In this document: positions 8,358-15,743 of the stretch, one piece after another
How the letters are laid out: each line of letters opens with the position of its first letter
Numbering within the stretch: position 1 is the first letter of the stretch
Source: Croceibacterium_A sp035555595
GTDB taxonomy: Bacteria > Pseudomonadota > Alphaproteobacteria > Sphingomonadales > Sphingomonadaceae
Assembly (NCBI GenBank): GCA_035555595.1
Contig: DATMGK010000084.1
Span: forward strand, 1 to 27,839
Reading direction: 5' to 3'
DNA length: 27,839 nt
Program-made: the position numbers and the translations under genes
Notes under the pieces: model-generated
Told to the model about the DNA's origin: nothing
Seen by the model: only the letters and a program-made list of their open reading frames with translations
The model's database searches: none

Positions 8358-9020
8358 TCAGTTACCTCCGCCGGACTGCGAGCTGACTTCGGAGAGGCCT
8401 TCCTTCCCGGTGGGGGCGGCCTCACGATAAGACTGGATGGCTTTGGTGGAGCTCATCACGATGGTTTCGCCGGTGCCTTCGGCGCCCTTCAGCAGATGCT
8501 GGGGGTCCGCGACCATGGCGGCGAGATTGGTATTGATGGAGCAGCCGAAATCGTCGCTCGTCGCATTGCCGAGGTTGCTGGCCATCTTGTCTGACCAGTC
8601 CGGACAACCGGGAACGTAAGCGCGTGACCGTGTGACCACCACGCGGACCATACCGGGCTGCACGAAACCTTCCGTCACTGGAGCGCCGTCGCCCAGCAGA
8701 ATGCCATGGCGCGATGCGATGGCTGCCACGTCTTCACGAACCGCGTCGTTCGTGGTTGCGGCGTCGATCGCCACCCGGTCGCCATAACGCAGGTTCATGG
8801 CGTCGAACCATTCGGCCAGACGCTGCTGTTCCGGGGCGGCAAGGCCGCCTGCGCCGGCGGACAGGTCGAGCGCGAAGTTGTTGCGTTCGACCACTGGCTG
8901 CTTGACGCTGTAAAGTGATCGGTTGTTCGGCGTATCGCCGCACCCCGAAACGGCCAATCCCAGCGAGAGGACGATCGCCGCACCGAGAGCGGAATGGCTG
9001 CGAATGAACATCTTGCTCAT
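8358..9020 (-). CDS. cpaD: Pilus assembly lipoprotein CpaD
   Basis: CpaD is an outer-membrane-associated lipoprotein thought to help the CpaC secretin. From ATG 9020 the protein is 220 residues with a lipoprotein signal peptide: basic N-terminus, hydrophobic core, and lipobox AVSGC with C27 as the lipidated cysteine. The mature part carries RVVVTRSRAYVPGCPDW and the SDDFGCSINTNLAAMVADP block, both characteristic of the CpaD family. A GTG at 9029 would overlap the cpaC stop (GTGA) and add three residues; I prefer ATG 9020 because GAGGTGAAGG lies directly before it. Tail residues are Gly/Ser-rich. Confidence 0.92.
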   Translation of the reverse strand: MSKMFIRSHSALGAAIVLSLGLAVSGCGDTPNNRSLYSVKQPVVERNNFALDLSAGAGGLAAPEQQRLAEWFDAMNLRYGDRVAIDAATTNDAVREDVAAIASRHGILLGDGAPVTEGFVQPGMVRVVVTRSRAYVPGCPDWSDKMASNLGNATSDDFGCSINTNLAAMVADPQHLLKGAEGTGETIVMSSTKAIQSYREAAPTGKEGLSEVSSQSGGGN

Positions 9021-9025
9021 TTCCT

Positions 9026-10606
9026 TCACCTCAGGCTGAAGCCGGGCGTGACCGCCTCGGCGCGCTGTTCGTCTTGGGCACGCAGGCGACGGTTATCCGC
9101 CGCGAGCGAGACATCCTGCTGCGGAGCCAGGCCGATCTCCGGGTTCGCCGGCTCTTCCGCCGCGCGAGGCGCGGGCCGCCGGGCGCCATCGACGCCGTCG
9201 TGTTCCTGATTGAGCAGGAACTGGGCGGCGGCGGTCGGAGCCTGGAAGCCGTCGGTGGGCAGAGCGATGTCGCCGTCGTTAACCGGGCGCACCAGATATG
9301 GCGTGACCACGATGACCAGCTCTGTCTGACCTTTGCGGAATTCGGTGGATCGGAACAGGTTGCCCAGGATAGGGATGTCACCCGCACCCGGCGTCTTGTC
9401 GATCGTGTTCTGCGCGTTGTTGCTCAGCAATCCGGCGATCATGAAGCTCTGGCCAGAGCCCAGTTCCACGGTCGTTTCGGCGCGCCGAACGGTCAGCGCC
9501 GGGATTGTGAAATTGCTCAACACCACGGCGCCCTGTGTCGAAAGTTCCGACACTTCCGGCCGCACGCGGATGGAAATCCGCCCGTTGGCCAGCACCGTGG
9601 GGGTGTAGGCCAGGCTGACACCGTATTTCTTGTATTCGACCGAGGTGGTGCCCAGCCCCTGGCTCATCGGGATCGGGAATTCACCGCCTGCGAGGAACTC
9701 CGCCGTTTCGCCGGAAAGCGCGGTCAGGTTGGGTTCCGAAAGGGTCGTCACCAGACCAGCCGTTTCGCCCGCGTCCAGCGCGCCCAGCACGTCGAGACCC
9801 AGAAACCGTGTCAGGCCGGCCAACGTGGTATTGTCGCCCGGAGTGATATTGGTGCCGGGTTTCAGCACGATATCCCCCGTGCTCGGGTCGATCGTATAAC
9901 CCTGAACGCTCGTACCCATTCCCAGCGGCAGGTTTGGATCGGTGGTAACGAAGGTGCCCGGCTGGCGTCCGCGCGAAATGCCGAACTTGAAGCCGCCCGT
10001 ACCGTCGATCGTCGTCACGTTCATACCGATCTGGCGTACCAGAGAGCGGCTGACTTCCGCGATGCGGACGCGCAGGTTGACCTGCAGCGGTGTCGCCATC
10101 CGCAGGCGTGAAACCACGTTGGCCCCTTCGCCCACGAAAGCGGAAACCAGACGCTCTGCCTCTGCGGCATCCTCTGGCGCCGCCACGGTGCCGGTCAGAA
10201 GCACCGTGTTGGTGCCCATGGTCGCGACCTGAATGTTGGCCTCGGGCATCGCCAGTGACAGCATCTGGTCGATGCTGTCGATGTTCGAACCGACGCGGAC
10301 GTTGGCCGACCATACGATGTCGCCCGCAGCGTTGCTGGCGTAAACCGTCGTTTCGCCGCCAGCCTTGCCGAAGACATAGAGCTGGCGCTGCGATTTAACC
10401 TGAACGTCGGCGACGGCTTCGTTGGCGACGAAGATGTCGGCCATGCTGCCGGGAACGGTGACCAGCTGGCCCCGGCCGATCGACAGCACGATATCCTGCG
10501 ACGGGTTGATGACAGCCTGTGCCAGCGCCGGGCCGGCAGGGATGGCGGCCAGCGGCGTCAGCGCGCAGGCGGCAATCAACATGGTCTTGGAAAGGCGGCT
10601 TTTCAT
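9026..10606 (-). CDS. cpaC: Tad secretin CpaC/RcpA
   Basis: Outer-membrane secretin that forms the exit pore for the Flp pilus. From ATG 10606 the protein has 526 residues: a signal peptide (MKSRLSK then a hydrophobic stretch ending ALAQA), the pilus N-terminal domain (about 30-110, GRGQLVTVPGSMADIFVANEAVADVQV), a BON-like segment (about 110-180), and the secretin domain (about 270-460) with LSEPNLTALSGETAEFLAGGEFPIP and GDIPILGNLFRS..F..GQTELVIVVTPYLV. The last 70 residues are Pro/Ala/Arg-rich and probably disordered. A GTG at 10678 overlapping the cpaB stop is in frame, but would put 24 residues ahead of the signal peptide; GAGGGG seven bases before ATG 10606 supports the later start. Confidence 0.94.
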   Translation of the reverse strand: MKSRLSKTMLIAACALTPLAAIPAGPALAQAVINPSQDIVLSIGRGQLVTVPGSMADIFVANEAVADVQVKSQRQLYVFGKAGGETTVYASNAAGDIVWSANVRVGSNIDSIDQMLSLAMPEANIQVATMGTNTVLLTGTVAAPEDAAEAERLVSAFVGEGANVVSRLRMATPLQVNLRVRIAEVSRSLVRQIGMNVTTIDGTGGFKFGISRGRQPGTFVTTDPNLPLGMGTSVQGYTIDPSTGDIVLKPGTNITPGDNTTLAGLTRFLGLDVLGALDAGETAGLVTTLSEPNLTALSGETAEFLAGGEFPIPMSQGLGTTSVEYKKYGVSLAYTPTVLANGRISIRVRPEVSELSTQGAVVLSNFTIPALTVRRAETTVELGSGQSFMIAGLLSNNAQNTIDKTPGAGDIPILGNLFRSTEFRKGQTELVIVVTPYLVRPVNDGDIALPTDGFQAPTAAAQFLLNQEHDGVDGARRPAPRAAEEPANPEIGLAPQQDVSLAADNRRLRAQDEQRAEAVTPGFSLR

Positions 10607-10613
10607 TGTGTTG

Positions 10614-10619
10614 CCCCTC
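10614..10619 (-). promoter_or_regulatory. Ribosome binding site deciding the cpaC start
   Basis: GAGGGG, seven bases before ATG 10606, directly precedes a clean signal peptide. It decides between this start and the upstream overlapping GTG at 10678. Confidence 0.7.
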
Positions 10620-10674
10620 GGTTTCAATTCGCTTGCCCTGTTGGCGCGATCGGATTGAGAGATGATCGCTGCGA

Positions 10675-11760
10675 TCACGGTGCCACCACCGCGCTCGACA
10701 TGGCGGACCCGGCAGAAGCGGTGCCGCGTGCGGTGCGGTCCAGCAGGCGGGTGCTTGCACCGCCCGCGGGTTCGACGGACACGGCGTTGCCGCGGCTGAC
10801 ACGCACCACTGGCCCTGTCGAAACCTGCGCGGTCGCGACATAGGGCTGGCCCGCCGGCGCGGTCGCCATGACCGTGCTGGTCTGGCGTGGCATCGTGGTG
10901 CGCTGGAAACGCGACACGTCACCGCCGGTGACAAAGCTGGAAGCGCCATCCTGCGGGCGGGCAGCGACGCGGCGCAGAATGCGTTCCTCGTCAGCGCGCG
11001 TGGCGTTGTCGGGCAGGTCCAGTTCGCCAGCCGCGATCGCGCGGTCCAGATCGCTCTGGTTGTCTGCGATCGATCGCAGCGCCAGCGACAGTGTGCCCAC
11101 GGTTTCCGCGACCTGGATCTTTTCCGCGATGCGCGGGGTGACTTCCAGCGTGACGGTGCCGAACTGGCGAACGACGGTCTTCCCGTCAGGCGTGGTTTCG
11201 GTTTCGGTCGACTGATCGGTGGCGAGCACGCGCAGGTTGCGCAGGATCGTTTCCGTCGTCTTGAGTTCCTGACCTTCTTCGCCGGAAATCGCTTGCGTCA
11301 GCATCATGTCAACATGGTCGCCCGGGAACACGAAGCCGGCGACACCCGTCTTGGCGGAAACCTGAACGGTTACAGCGCGCATGCCCGGCCCGAGCGCTGC
11401 GGCGAGGAAGCCACGATCGCCAGGGCTCACGAGCGAACCCTGCGTAACCGGTTCACCGGCGGTGACCGCATGGCGCACCACGGTGCCCAGCAGCTTGGTC
11501 ATGTCAGCTTCGCCGTCGATGAAATAGGCGTCCTGCACCATTTCTTTAGGCCACAGCTGGAAGCCGATGGCGTCGGCGGTGATGATGGTGCCCATCGGCA
11601 GGGCGCGCTTGGCGACGAGGACTTTTGGCCCTTCCGCCTGCGCCGGCTCTGCGGCGGCTTGTGGAGCGGACGCCCCGGCGAACATGCTCCGTGCGGCCAT
11701 TGCCGTGCCGATCGCCACGATCAGCGCCCCCAGCAGCAAAACCAGCTTTTTCCTGTCCAT
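10675..11760 (-). CDS. cpaB: Flp pilus assembly protein CpaB (RcpC), SAF domain
   Basis: CpaB/RcpC is a periplasmic, inner-membrane-anchored protein that assists the secretin. The 361-residue protein has one N-terminal membrane anchor (about 7-24), a Pro/Ala/Glu-rich linker, and a SAF domain beginning VLVAKRALPMGTIITADAIGFQLWP (about 47-71) and continuing with VRHAVTAGEPVTQGSLV. The RcpC region follows (about 125-240, AVTVQVSAKTGVAGFVFPGDHVDMML). The last 120 residues are low-complexity (Ala, Thr, Arg). ATG 11760 has GAGGGG eleven bases upstream. A 67-base gap separates it from cpaA; no pilin reading frame lies there. Confidence 0.93.
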   Translation of the reverse strand: MDRKKLVLLLGALIVAIGTAMAARSMFAGASAPQAAAEPAQAEGPKVLVAKRALPMGTIITADAIGFQLWPKEMVQDAYFIDGEADMTKLLGTVVRHAVTAGEPVTQGSLVSPGDRGFLAAALGPGMRAVTVQVSAKTGVAGFVFPGDHVDMMLTQAISGEEGQELKTTETILRNLRVLATDQSTETETTPDGKTVVRQFGTVTLEVTPRIAEKIQVAETVGTLSLALRSIADNQSDLDRAIAAGELDLPDNATRADEERILRRVAARPQDGASSFVTGGDVSRFQRTTMPRQTSTVMATAPAGQPYVATAQVSTGPVVRVSRGNAVSVEPAGGASTRLLDRTARGTASAGSAMSSAVVAP

Positions 11761-11827
11761 GGTGCGTCAAGCCCCTCGAAAGAACCCATTCGGTTGATTG
11801 AAGCCGATTAGGATTAATTGGTTAAAA

Positions 11828-12319
11828 TCAGGTTCCGCTGATCCCCGCAGATGCAGCAGGTGCGTAAGCCAGATAGATTGTCCACAGGCCGGCCAGCGAA
11901 ATGGCGACCCCATAGGGTATGGCCAGCTTGTCCTTCTGACGGCGTGCCACATGCCAGGCGCCGAACGTGATGGTCAGCAATCCCCCCAGCAGCGCCATGA
12001 TGACGATCAGCTTCACGAAGGCCGTGGGTTCTATCCACAGTGCCAGCGCGGTCAGCAGCTTCACATCGCCGCCGCCCATCGCCCGCACGGCGAAGAGTAT
12101 TGCCAGCACCCCGAACGTCAGCAGCGCCACGCCCAGTTGCAAGGCCACTTCCGGCCAAAGTGCCAGGCCGCTGGCCCACCAGAACAGCGGTGCGCCCAGT
12201 GCGATCGCGCCGGTCAGCCAGTTGCCGATGCGGCGGCTGCGCAGGTCGGTGAACGCCGCGATAAGCAGCGCGATTGCCAACAAGGCGAGCAAACCATACT
12301 TGAAAGGTTCGTCGAACAT
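11828..12319 (-). CDS. cpaA: Prepilin peptidase CpaA/TadV (A24 family)
   Basis: A membrane aspartyl protease that trims the leader of Flp pilin and of TadE/TadF-type pseudopilins. The 163-residue length is typical of the short TadV/CpaA type lacking the methylase domain. Catalytic aspartates are D25 in AAFTDLRSRRI and D85 in the GGGDVK motif. I count about five or six membrane segments. It is the first gene of the locus, transcribed away from the hydrolase gene across a short shared promoter region. Its substrate pilin is not encoded nearby. Confidence 0.93.
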   Translation of the reverse strand: MFDEPFKYGLLALLAIALLIAAFTDLRSRRIGNWLTGAIALGAPLFWWASGLALWPEVALQLGVALLTFGVLAILFAVRAMGGGDVKLLTALALWIEPTAFVKLIVIMALLGGLLTITFGAWHVARRQKDKLAIPYGVAISLAGLWTIYLAYAPAASAGISGT

Positions 12320-12360
12320 CGAGCCCCCACTTCCCCGGTGCTCGTGCTACGCCTTGCGGC

Positions 12361-12374
12361 TTACTAAATAGTAA
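12361..12374. promoter_or_regulatory. AT-rich palindrome in the divergent cpaA / hydrolase promoter region
   Basis: TTACTA and TAGTAA flank a two-base centre, forming a perfect 14-bp palindrome in otherwise GC-rich DNA. It is 42 bases before cpaA and 20 bases before the proposed hydrolase start. It contains TAAATA on one strand and TATTTA on the other, which could serve as -10 elements, or the whole may be an operator. Confidence 0.4.
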
Positions 12375-12382
12375 CCACGGAC

Positions 12383-12388
12383 AGGAGG
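12383..12388 (+). promoter_or_regulatory. Consensus ribosome binding site before an ATT start
   Basis: A perfect AGGAGG sits five bases before an in-frame ATT (12394). No ATG, GTG or TTG in the frame lies within normal reach; the next candidate, TTG 12439, has no ribosome site. This decides the start chosen for the hydrolase. Confidence 0.6.
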
Positions 12389-12393
12389 CTGAT

Positions 12394-13368
12394 ATTAGCC
12401 ACGCGGCCAGCGCCGGGATCGCGGCGTTCGATCGCCAATTGATTCCTCCATCCGCGCGTGAGGGCCGCTGGACCGCGTCCGATGGCCATTCCATCCGTGT
12501 GCTCGATTGGCCGGGCTCGCTGGATGGGAACACGCGGGGATCGTTGCTGTTCATGCCAGGCAGGGGTGATTTCTACGAAAAGTATCTCGAATCGTTCGAT
12601 CACTGGCGGGTGCGAGGCTGGCGGGTGACGGCGGCCGACTGGCGCGGGCAGGCGGGATCGGGCCGGCTGGGGCGCGATGCGGTGACCGGGCATGTCGATG
12701 ATTTCGCCCGGTGGATCGCCGATCTGGCTGCGTTTTGGCGCGAATGGGCGCAAGGGCGGGAAGGGCCGCTCGTACTGGCAGGCCATTCGATGGGTGGGCA
12801 CCTCGTCCTGCGTGCCGTGGCGGAACGGGTACTCGATCCGGCACCGACCGCACTGATCCTGATAGCGCCGATGATCGACGTGGTGCCGGAACGGGTGCCA
12901 CTTGCTCTGCGGCGACTGTTCGCCGACCTGCGTTGCCGAACAGGCGACCCCCGGCGTCCCGGCTGGAAATGGAGCGAACGGCCGGAAGAGGTTCCCTTCT
13001 TCCGCCAGCGCCTGCTGACTCACGATGACGATCGCTATGCTGACGAACTGGCCTGGAGGCGGTCGCGGCCAGAACTCGCCGTGGGTCCGGGGAGCTGGGG
13101 TTGGGTACGTGCCGCGCTTTCTTCCATCGCTCTGTTGCGGCAGCCGGGCTTGCTGGAAAACGTCAGCGTGCCCGTCCACATCAGCGCCACCAGCGTGGAT
13201 CGCCTTGTCGGGCCACGCGCGATCGCTCGTGCCGCCGCCCGCATTCCCGATGCGGAAATTCGCTGGTTCGGGGCAGAGGCGGCCCACGAAATCCTGCGTG
13301 AGGCAGATCCCGTACGGCAGGAGGCTCTTGCATCGATCGATGCGTTCCTCGAACGGGTCGCTTCATGA
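12394..13368 (+). CDS. Alpha/beta hydrolase, serine aminopeptidase S33 / lysophospholipase type
   Basis: A soluble alpha/beta hydrolase of the PldB/monoacylglycerol-lipase group; the substrate is unknown. Domain features: oxyanion region LLFMPGRGDFYEKY, ADWRGQAGSG, nucleophile elbow GHSMGG (Ser about residue 132 from the ATT start), an acid in SVDRLVG, and the catalytic His in AAHEILRE near the C-terminus. A lid-like insertion lies about 165-225. No signal peptide. The start is placed at ATT 12394 because of AGGAGG five bases upstream; this adds SHAASAGIAAFDRQ ahead of LIPPSAREGRW. A conventional annotation would begin at TTG 12439 (309 residues). The stop overlaps the next gene's ATG (ATGA), implying translational coupling to the FAD enzyme. 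Confidence 0.85.
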   Translation: MSHAASAGIAAFDRQLIPPSAREGRWTASDGHSIRVLDWPGSLDGNTRGSLLFMPGRGDFYEKYLESFDHWRVRGWRVTAADWRGQAGSGRLGRDAVTGHVDDFARWIADLAAFWREWAQGREGPLVLAGHSMGGHLVLRAVAERVLDPAPTALILIAPMIDVVPERVPLALRRLFADLRCRTGDPRRPGWKWSERPEEVPFFRQRLLTHDDDRYADELAWRRSRPELAVGPGSWGWVRAALSSIALLRQPGLLENVSVPVHISATSVDRLVGPRAIARAAARIPDAEIRWFGAEAAHEILREADPVRQEALASIDAFLERVAS

Positions 13369-14462
13369 CAGAGGTTTACGACGTCGCCGTGATCGGCGCG
13401 GGCATGGCAGGCGCCAGCCTTGCGGCCGAATTGGCACCCCATGCGCATGTGCTGTTGATCGAGGCGGAGGACATGCCCGGTTATCACGCCACCGGTCGCT
13501 CAGCCGCGTTCTGGGAAGAGTGTTACGGCGGCCCCGGTGTTGCGCCGCTTACGGCGGCATCGGGCGCTTATCTGCGCGAGTATGGGATGCTGTCACCGCG
13601 CGGCGCGCTCTATATCGCCCGCGACGAAGACGAATCTGCGGTCGAGGCGTTCCTCACCCTGTTCGAAGGCAGCGGCATCGCGATGGAGCGTCTGGGCCGC
13701 GCCGCGCTGGAGGAAAGGCTGCCGCGCGCCCGGCCCGGCTGGACGACCGCCATCACGGAACCCTCCTGCGCCGATATCGATGTGGCCGCCCTGCATCAGC
13801 ACTATCTTGCGTTAGCTCGGCGGGGCGGGGTGGAGCAGCGCGTTTCCACGCGGCTGGAGGCGGCCGAGCGAGAGGGTGATTGCTGGCGCCTGTCTTTCGG
13901 GCGCGGAACAGAAGTGCGCGCCCGTGTGCTGGTCAATGCGGCCGGGGCCTGGGCGGATACCGTCGCCAGAATCGCCGGAGCGCGCCCGTTGGGGGTGCAG
14001 CCTCTGCGGCGAACCATTGCCCAGCTTCGCACCGATCCGCCGCCGCCGGGCGATTTGCCGCTGGTTCTCGACATCAATGGGCAGTTCTATTTCAAGCCTG
14101 AGCACGGCAAGCTGTGGCTTAGCCCGCACGAAGAAACGCCGAGCGAACCCTGCGATGCGGCGGCAGAGGAACTGGACGTCGCAATCGCGATCGACCGTTT
14201 CGAACAGGTCGTGGATTGGCACGTGCAGGCGGTGGAGCGCAAATGGGCCGGTCTGCGAAGCTTCGCCCCTGATCGCTTGCCAATCTATGGCTTCGATCCG
14301 CGTGTGGAGGGGTTCTTCTGGTTTGCGGGGCAGGGTGGCTTCGGCATCCAGACCGCCCCTGCAGCCGCCCGTCTGGGGGCGCAAATCCTGCTCGGTCTGG
14401 GGCAGGAGGGGATGACAGAGGCGCTGGATCCGGCGGCCTATTCGCCGCAGAGATTTGGTTAG
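13365..14462 (+). CDS. FAD-dependent amine/amino-acid dehydrogenase, DauA (D-arginine dehydrogenase) like
   Basis: A 365-residue DAO-fold flavoprotein. The FAD-binding motif VIGAGMAG (9-16) is followed by GYHATGRSAAFW (39-50), ADIDVAALHQHYL, VLVNAAGAWAD, LRRT, FYFKPEHGKL, KWAGLRSF and the C-terminal FAD loop GQGGFGIQT. This order matches Pseudomonas DauA, which oxidises D-arginine and other D-amino acids to imino acids. From family knowledge, the carboxylate-binding Arg/Tyr/Arg set seems kept (R216, Y242, R298). The residues facing the side chain differ (F49 and A81 where DauA, as I recall it, has His and Glu), so D-arginine is unlikely to be the substrate. It overlaps the hydrolase by four bases (ATGA) and is followed by a bidirectional terminator. 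Confidence 0.87.
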   Translation: MTEVYDVAVIGAGMAGASLAAELAPHAHVLLIEAEDMPGYHATGRSAAFWEECYGGPGVAPLTAASGAYLREYGMLSPRGALYIARDEDESAVEAFLTLFEGSGIAMERLGRAALEERLPRARPGWTTAITEPSCADIDVAALHQHYLALARRGGVEQRVSTRLEAAEREGDCWRLSFGRGTEVRARVLVNAAGAWADTVARIAGARPLGVQPLRRTIAQLRTDPPPPGDLPLVLDINGQFYFKPEHGKLWLSPHEETPSEPCDAAAEELDVAIAIDRFEQVVDWHVQAVERKWAGLRSFAPDRLPIYGFDPRVEGFFWFAGQGGFGIQTAPAAARLGAQILLGLGQEGMTEALDPAAYSPQRFG

Positions 14463-14473
14463 GGGGTAAATGT

Positions 14474-14504
14474 CGAAGGGGGCCGACTGAGCCCGCCCCC
14501 TTCG
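14474..14504. terminator. Bidirectional hairpin terminator
   Basis: CGAAGGGGGC pairs with GCCCCCTTCG (ten bp, 11-base loop) between the convergent FAD enzyme and OmpA-domain genes. A short TTC tract follows on +. The U-run is weak, but position and stability fit a shared terminator. Confidence 0.7.
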
Positions 14505-14522
14505 TTCATCACTCTGCGCTCA

Positions 14523-15425
14523 TCAAAGGCCGTCGATGGCCTTGCTGACAAGGATATTCACCGAAACGCGGCGGTTCTGCGCGCGGCCCGCAGCGGTTTC
14601 GTTGTCTGCCAGCGGATCGGATTCCGCCATGCCGGTGGGGGTCAGCATGCGGTAAGGCGCCCAGCGGCACTTTTGCTGGAGGTAATTGACGACGCGGGCG
14701 GCCCGGCGTTCGCTAAGTGTCTGGTTGTAGTCCTCATCCCCGACGGTGTCGGTGTAACCGACAACAAGCAGCAGGGCGTTGTCCATCGATTCGGCCTGGC
14801 TGGCTGCCTGGCAAAGCTCGCGCTCTGCACTGGGGGACAGTTGCCACTTGCCGGTGTCAAAGAATACGTTCGTCGTGCCCTTGATGTTGTACTTGTCGAT
14901 ATCGCCCATGCGACCGCGCAGGGCCTCTGTCGCGGCGGCATTTTCCTCGATCGCGACTTCATGTTCGCCAAAGCGCTGGGCGGTGCCGTTGCGGATCATG
15001 GCTGCCGTTTCAAGATCGTTGTTCTTCAGCCGGATGCGGCTGGCGACCAGCCCGTTGTTCCACTGCACGGTTTCTACCGTCACCGGCAGGCCGTTGAGCA
15101 GCGATTCAGAGGCGAGCGACGTGCGGTTGAGCCCAAGGAAGCCGCCTCTGCCGCGAATTTCCGTCGCCTGGCTCAGAAGAATGACCGTGTTTGCGCCATC
15201 ATCGCCCGTAATCTGAAGGGCATCCGCCTTGCGCGCGGAAATGAAGCCTTCGACATCCGGTCCCTTGGTCAGCCCTTCCAGATCAGCGGGAGCGGTGCCC
15301 TGCACGGTGATCTGGCCTTCGCTTACAACTGCATCCTGTGGCTGCGCAGAAACTGCGGCTGAAACCGGAATGGAAGCCATCGCAAGCAAAAATAGAGAGG
15401 CTGGCCTTCTGGAAATAATGTTCAT
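14523..15425 (-). CDS. Periplasmic OmpA-domain protein with an N-terminal beta domain
   Basis: A 300-residue secreted protein. Signal peptide at 1-27 (cleavage near AVSAQ). The C-terminal OmpA/MotB domain (about 175-300) binds peptidoglycan; it carries NVFFDTGKWQLSP, GYTDTVGDEDYNQTLSERRA..V, and GRAQNRRV. The N-terminal part (about 30-150) lacks the OmpA transmembrane barrel and instead looks like a small beta domain (GQITVQGTAP, ADALQITGDDGANTVILLS, NGLVASRIRLKN) resembling DUF5666-type repeats. No lipobox is visible, so the protein is probably periplasmic and bound to peptidoglycan. ATG 15425 has AGGAG upstream. It is monocistronic, with a long upstream gap. Confidence 0.85.
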   Translation of the reverse strand: MNIISRRPASLFLLAMASIPVSAAVSAQPQDAVVSEGQITVQGTAPADLEGLTKGPDVEGFISARKADALQITGDDGANTVILLSQATEIRGRGGFLGLNRTSLASESLLNGLPVTVETVQWNNGLVASRIRLKNNDLETAAMIRNGTAQRFGEHEVAIEENAAATEALRGRMGDIDKYNIKGTTNVFFDTGKWQLSPSAERELCQAASQAESMDNALLLVVGYTDTVGDEDYNQTLSERRAARVVNYLQQKCRWAPYRMLTPTGMAESDPLADNETAAGRAQNRRVSVNILVSKAIDGL

Positions 15426-15743
15426 TTTATTGCTCCTACAAACCGAAATGTTCAGCTTGGCGCGCAGAATTCTTCACCACCGTCAACACGGCGATGTTTT
15501 CTTGTCAGAATTTCTTTCATCTCAATGGATGAAGACTGCGGAACGCAAGCTGGACTTAAAGACTACGCTGCCTGACTGTTCAGACTAACCTTTCTGGCAC
15601 ATGAACGTTCCCGATGGGCTCGCCAGTTCTGCGGGTAATTGGAGCGCGGCTTGCGGTGAACCGTTGAGGGGTCCTGCAGAAATCTTCTTTCCAGAGGCAG
15701 CAATGGCCAGTGATCGGACCATCGCGACGCTAAGGCGTTACCC
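15426..15743. other. 318-base non-coding gap between ompA-domain gene and rnhA
   Basis: The rnhA stop borders one end and the OmpA-domain start the other. I see no convincing small gene, tRNA or strong terminator. A + strand open frame that starts at 15601 runs antisense through rnhA and looks like a shadow. The only candidate signal is the EcfG-like promoter listed separately. Confidence 0.6.
15587..15611 (-). promoter_or_regulatory. Candidate EcfG-type (general stress) promoter for the OmpA-domain gene
   Basis: On the minus strand GGAAC (15611-15607) is followed after 16 bases by GGTT (15590-15587). The alphaproteobacterial general-stress sigma factor EcfG favours GGAAC, 16-17 bases, then CGTT; one base differs. 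It would leave a leader of about 150 bases before ATG 15425. A chance match is possible. Confidence 0.3.

Noticed and set aside
10607..10678. Upstream GTG start for cpaC, overlapping the cpaB stop
   Set aside because: It would place 24 residues before an obvious signal peptide, while GAGGGG precedes the later ATG at 10606.
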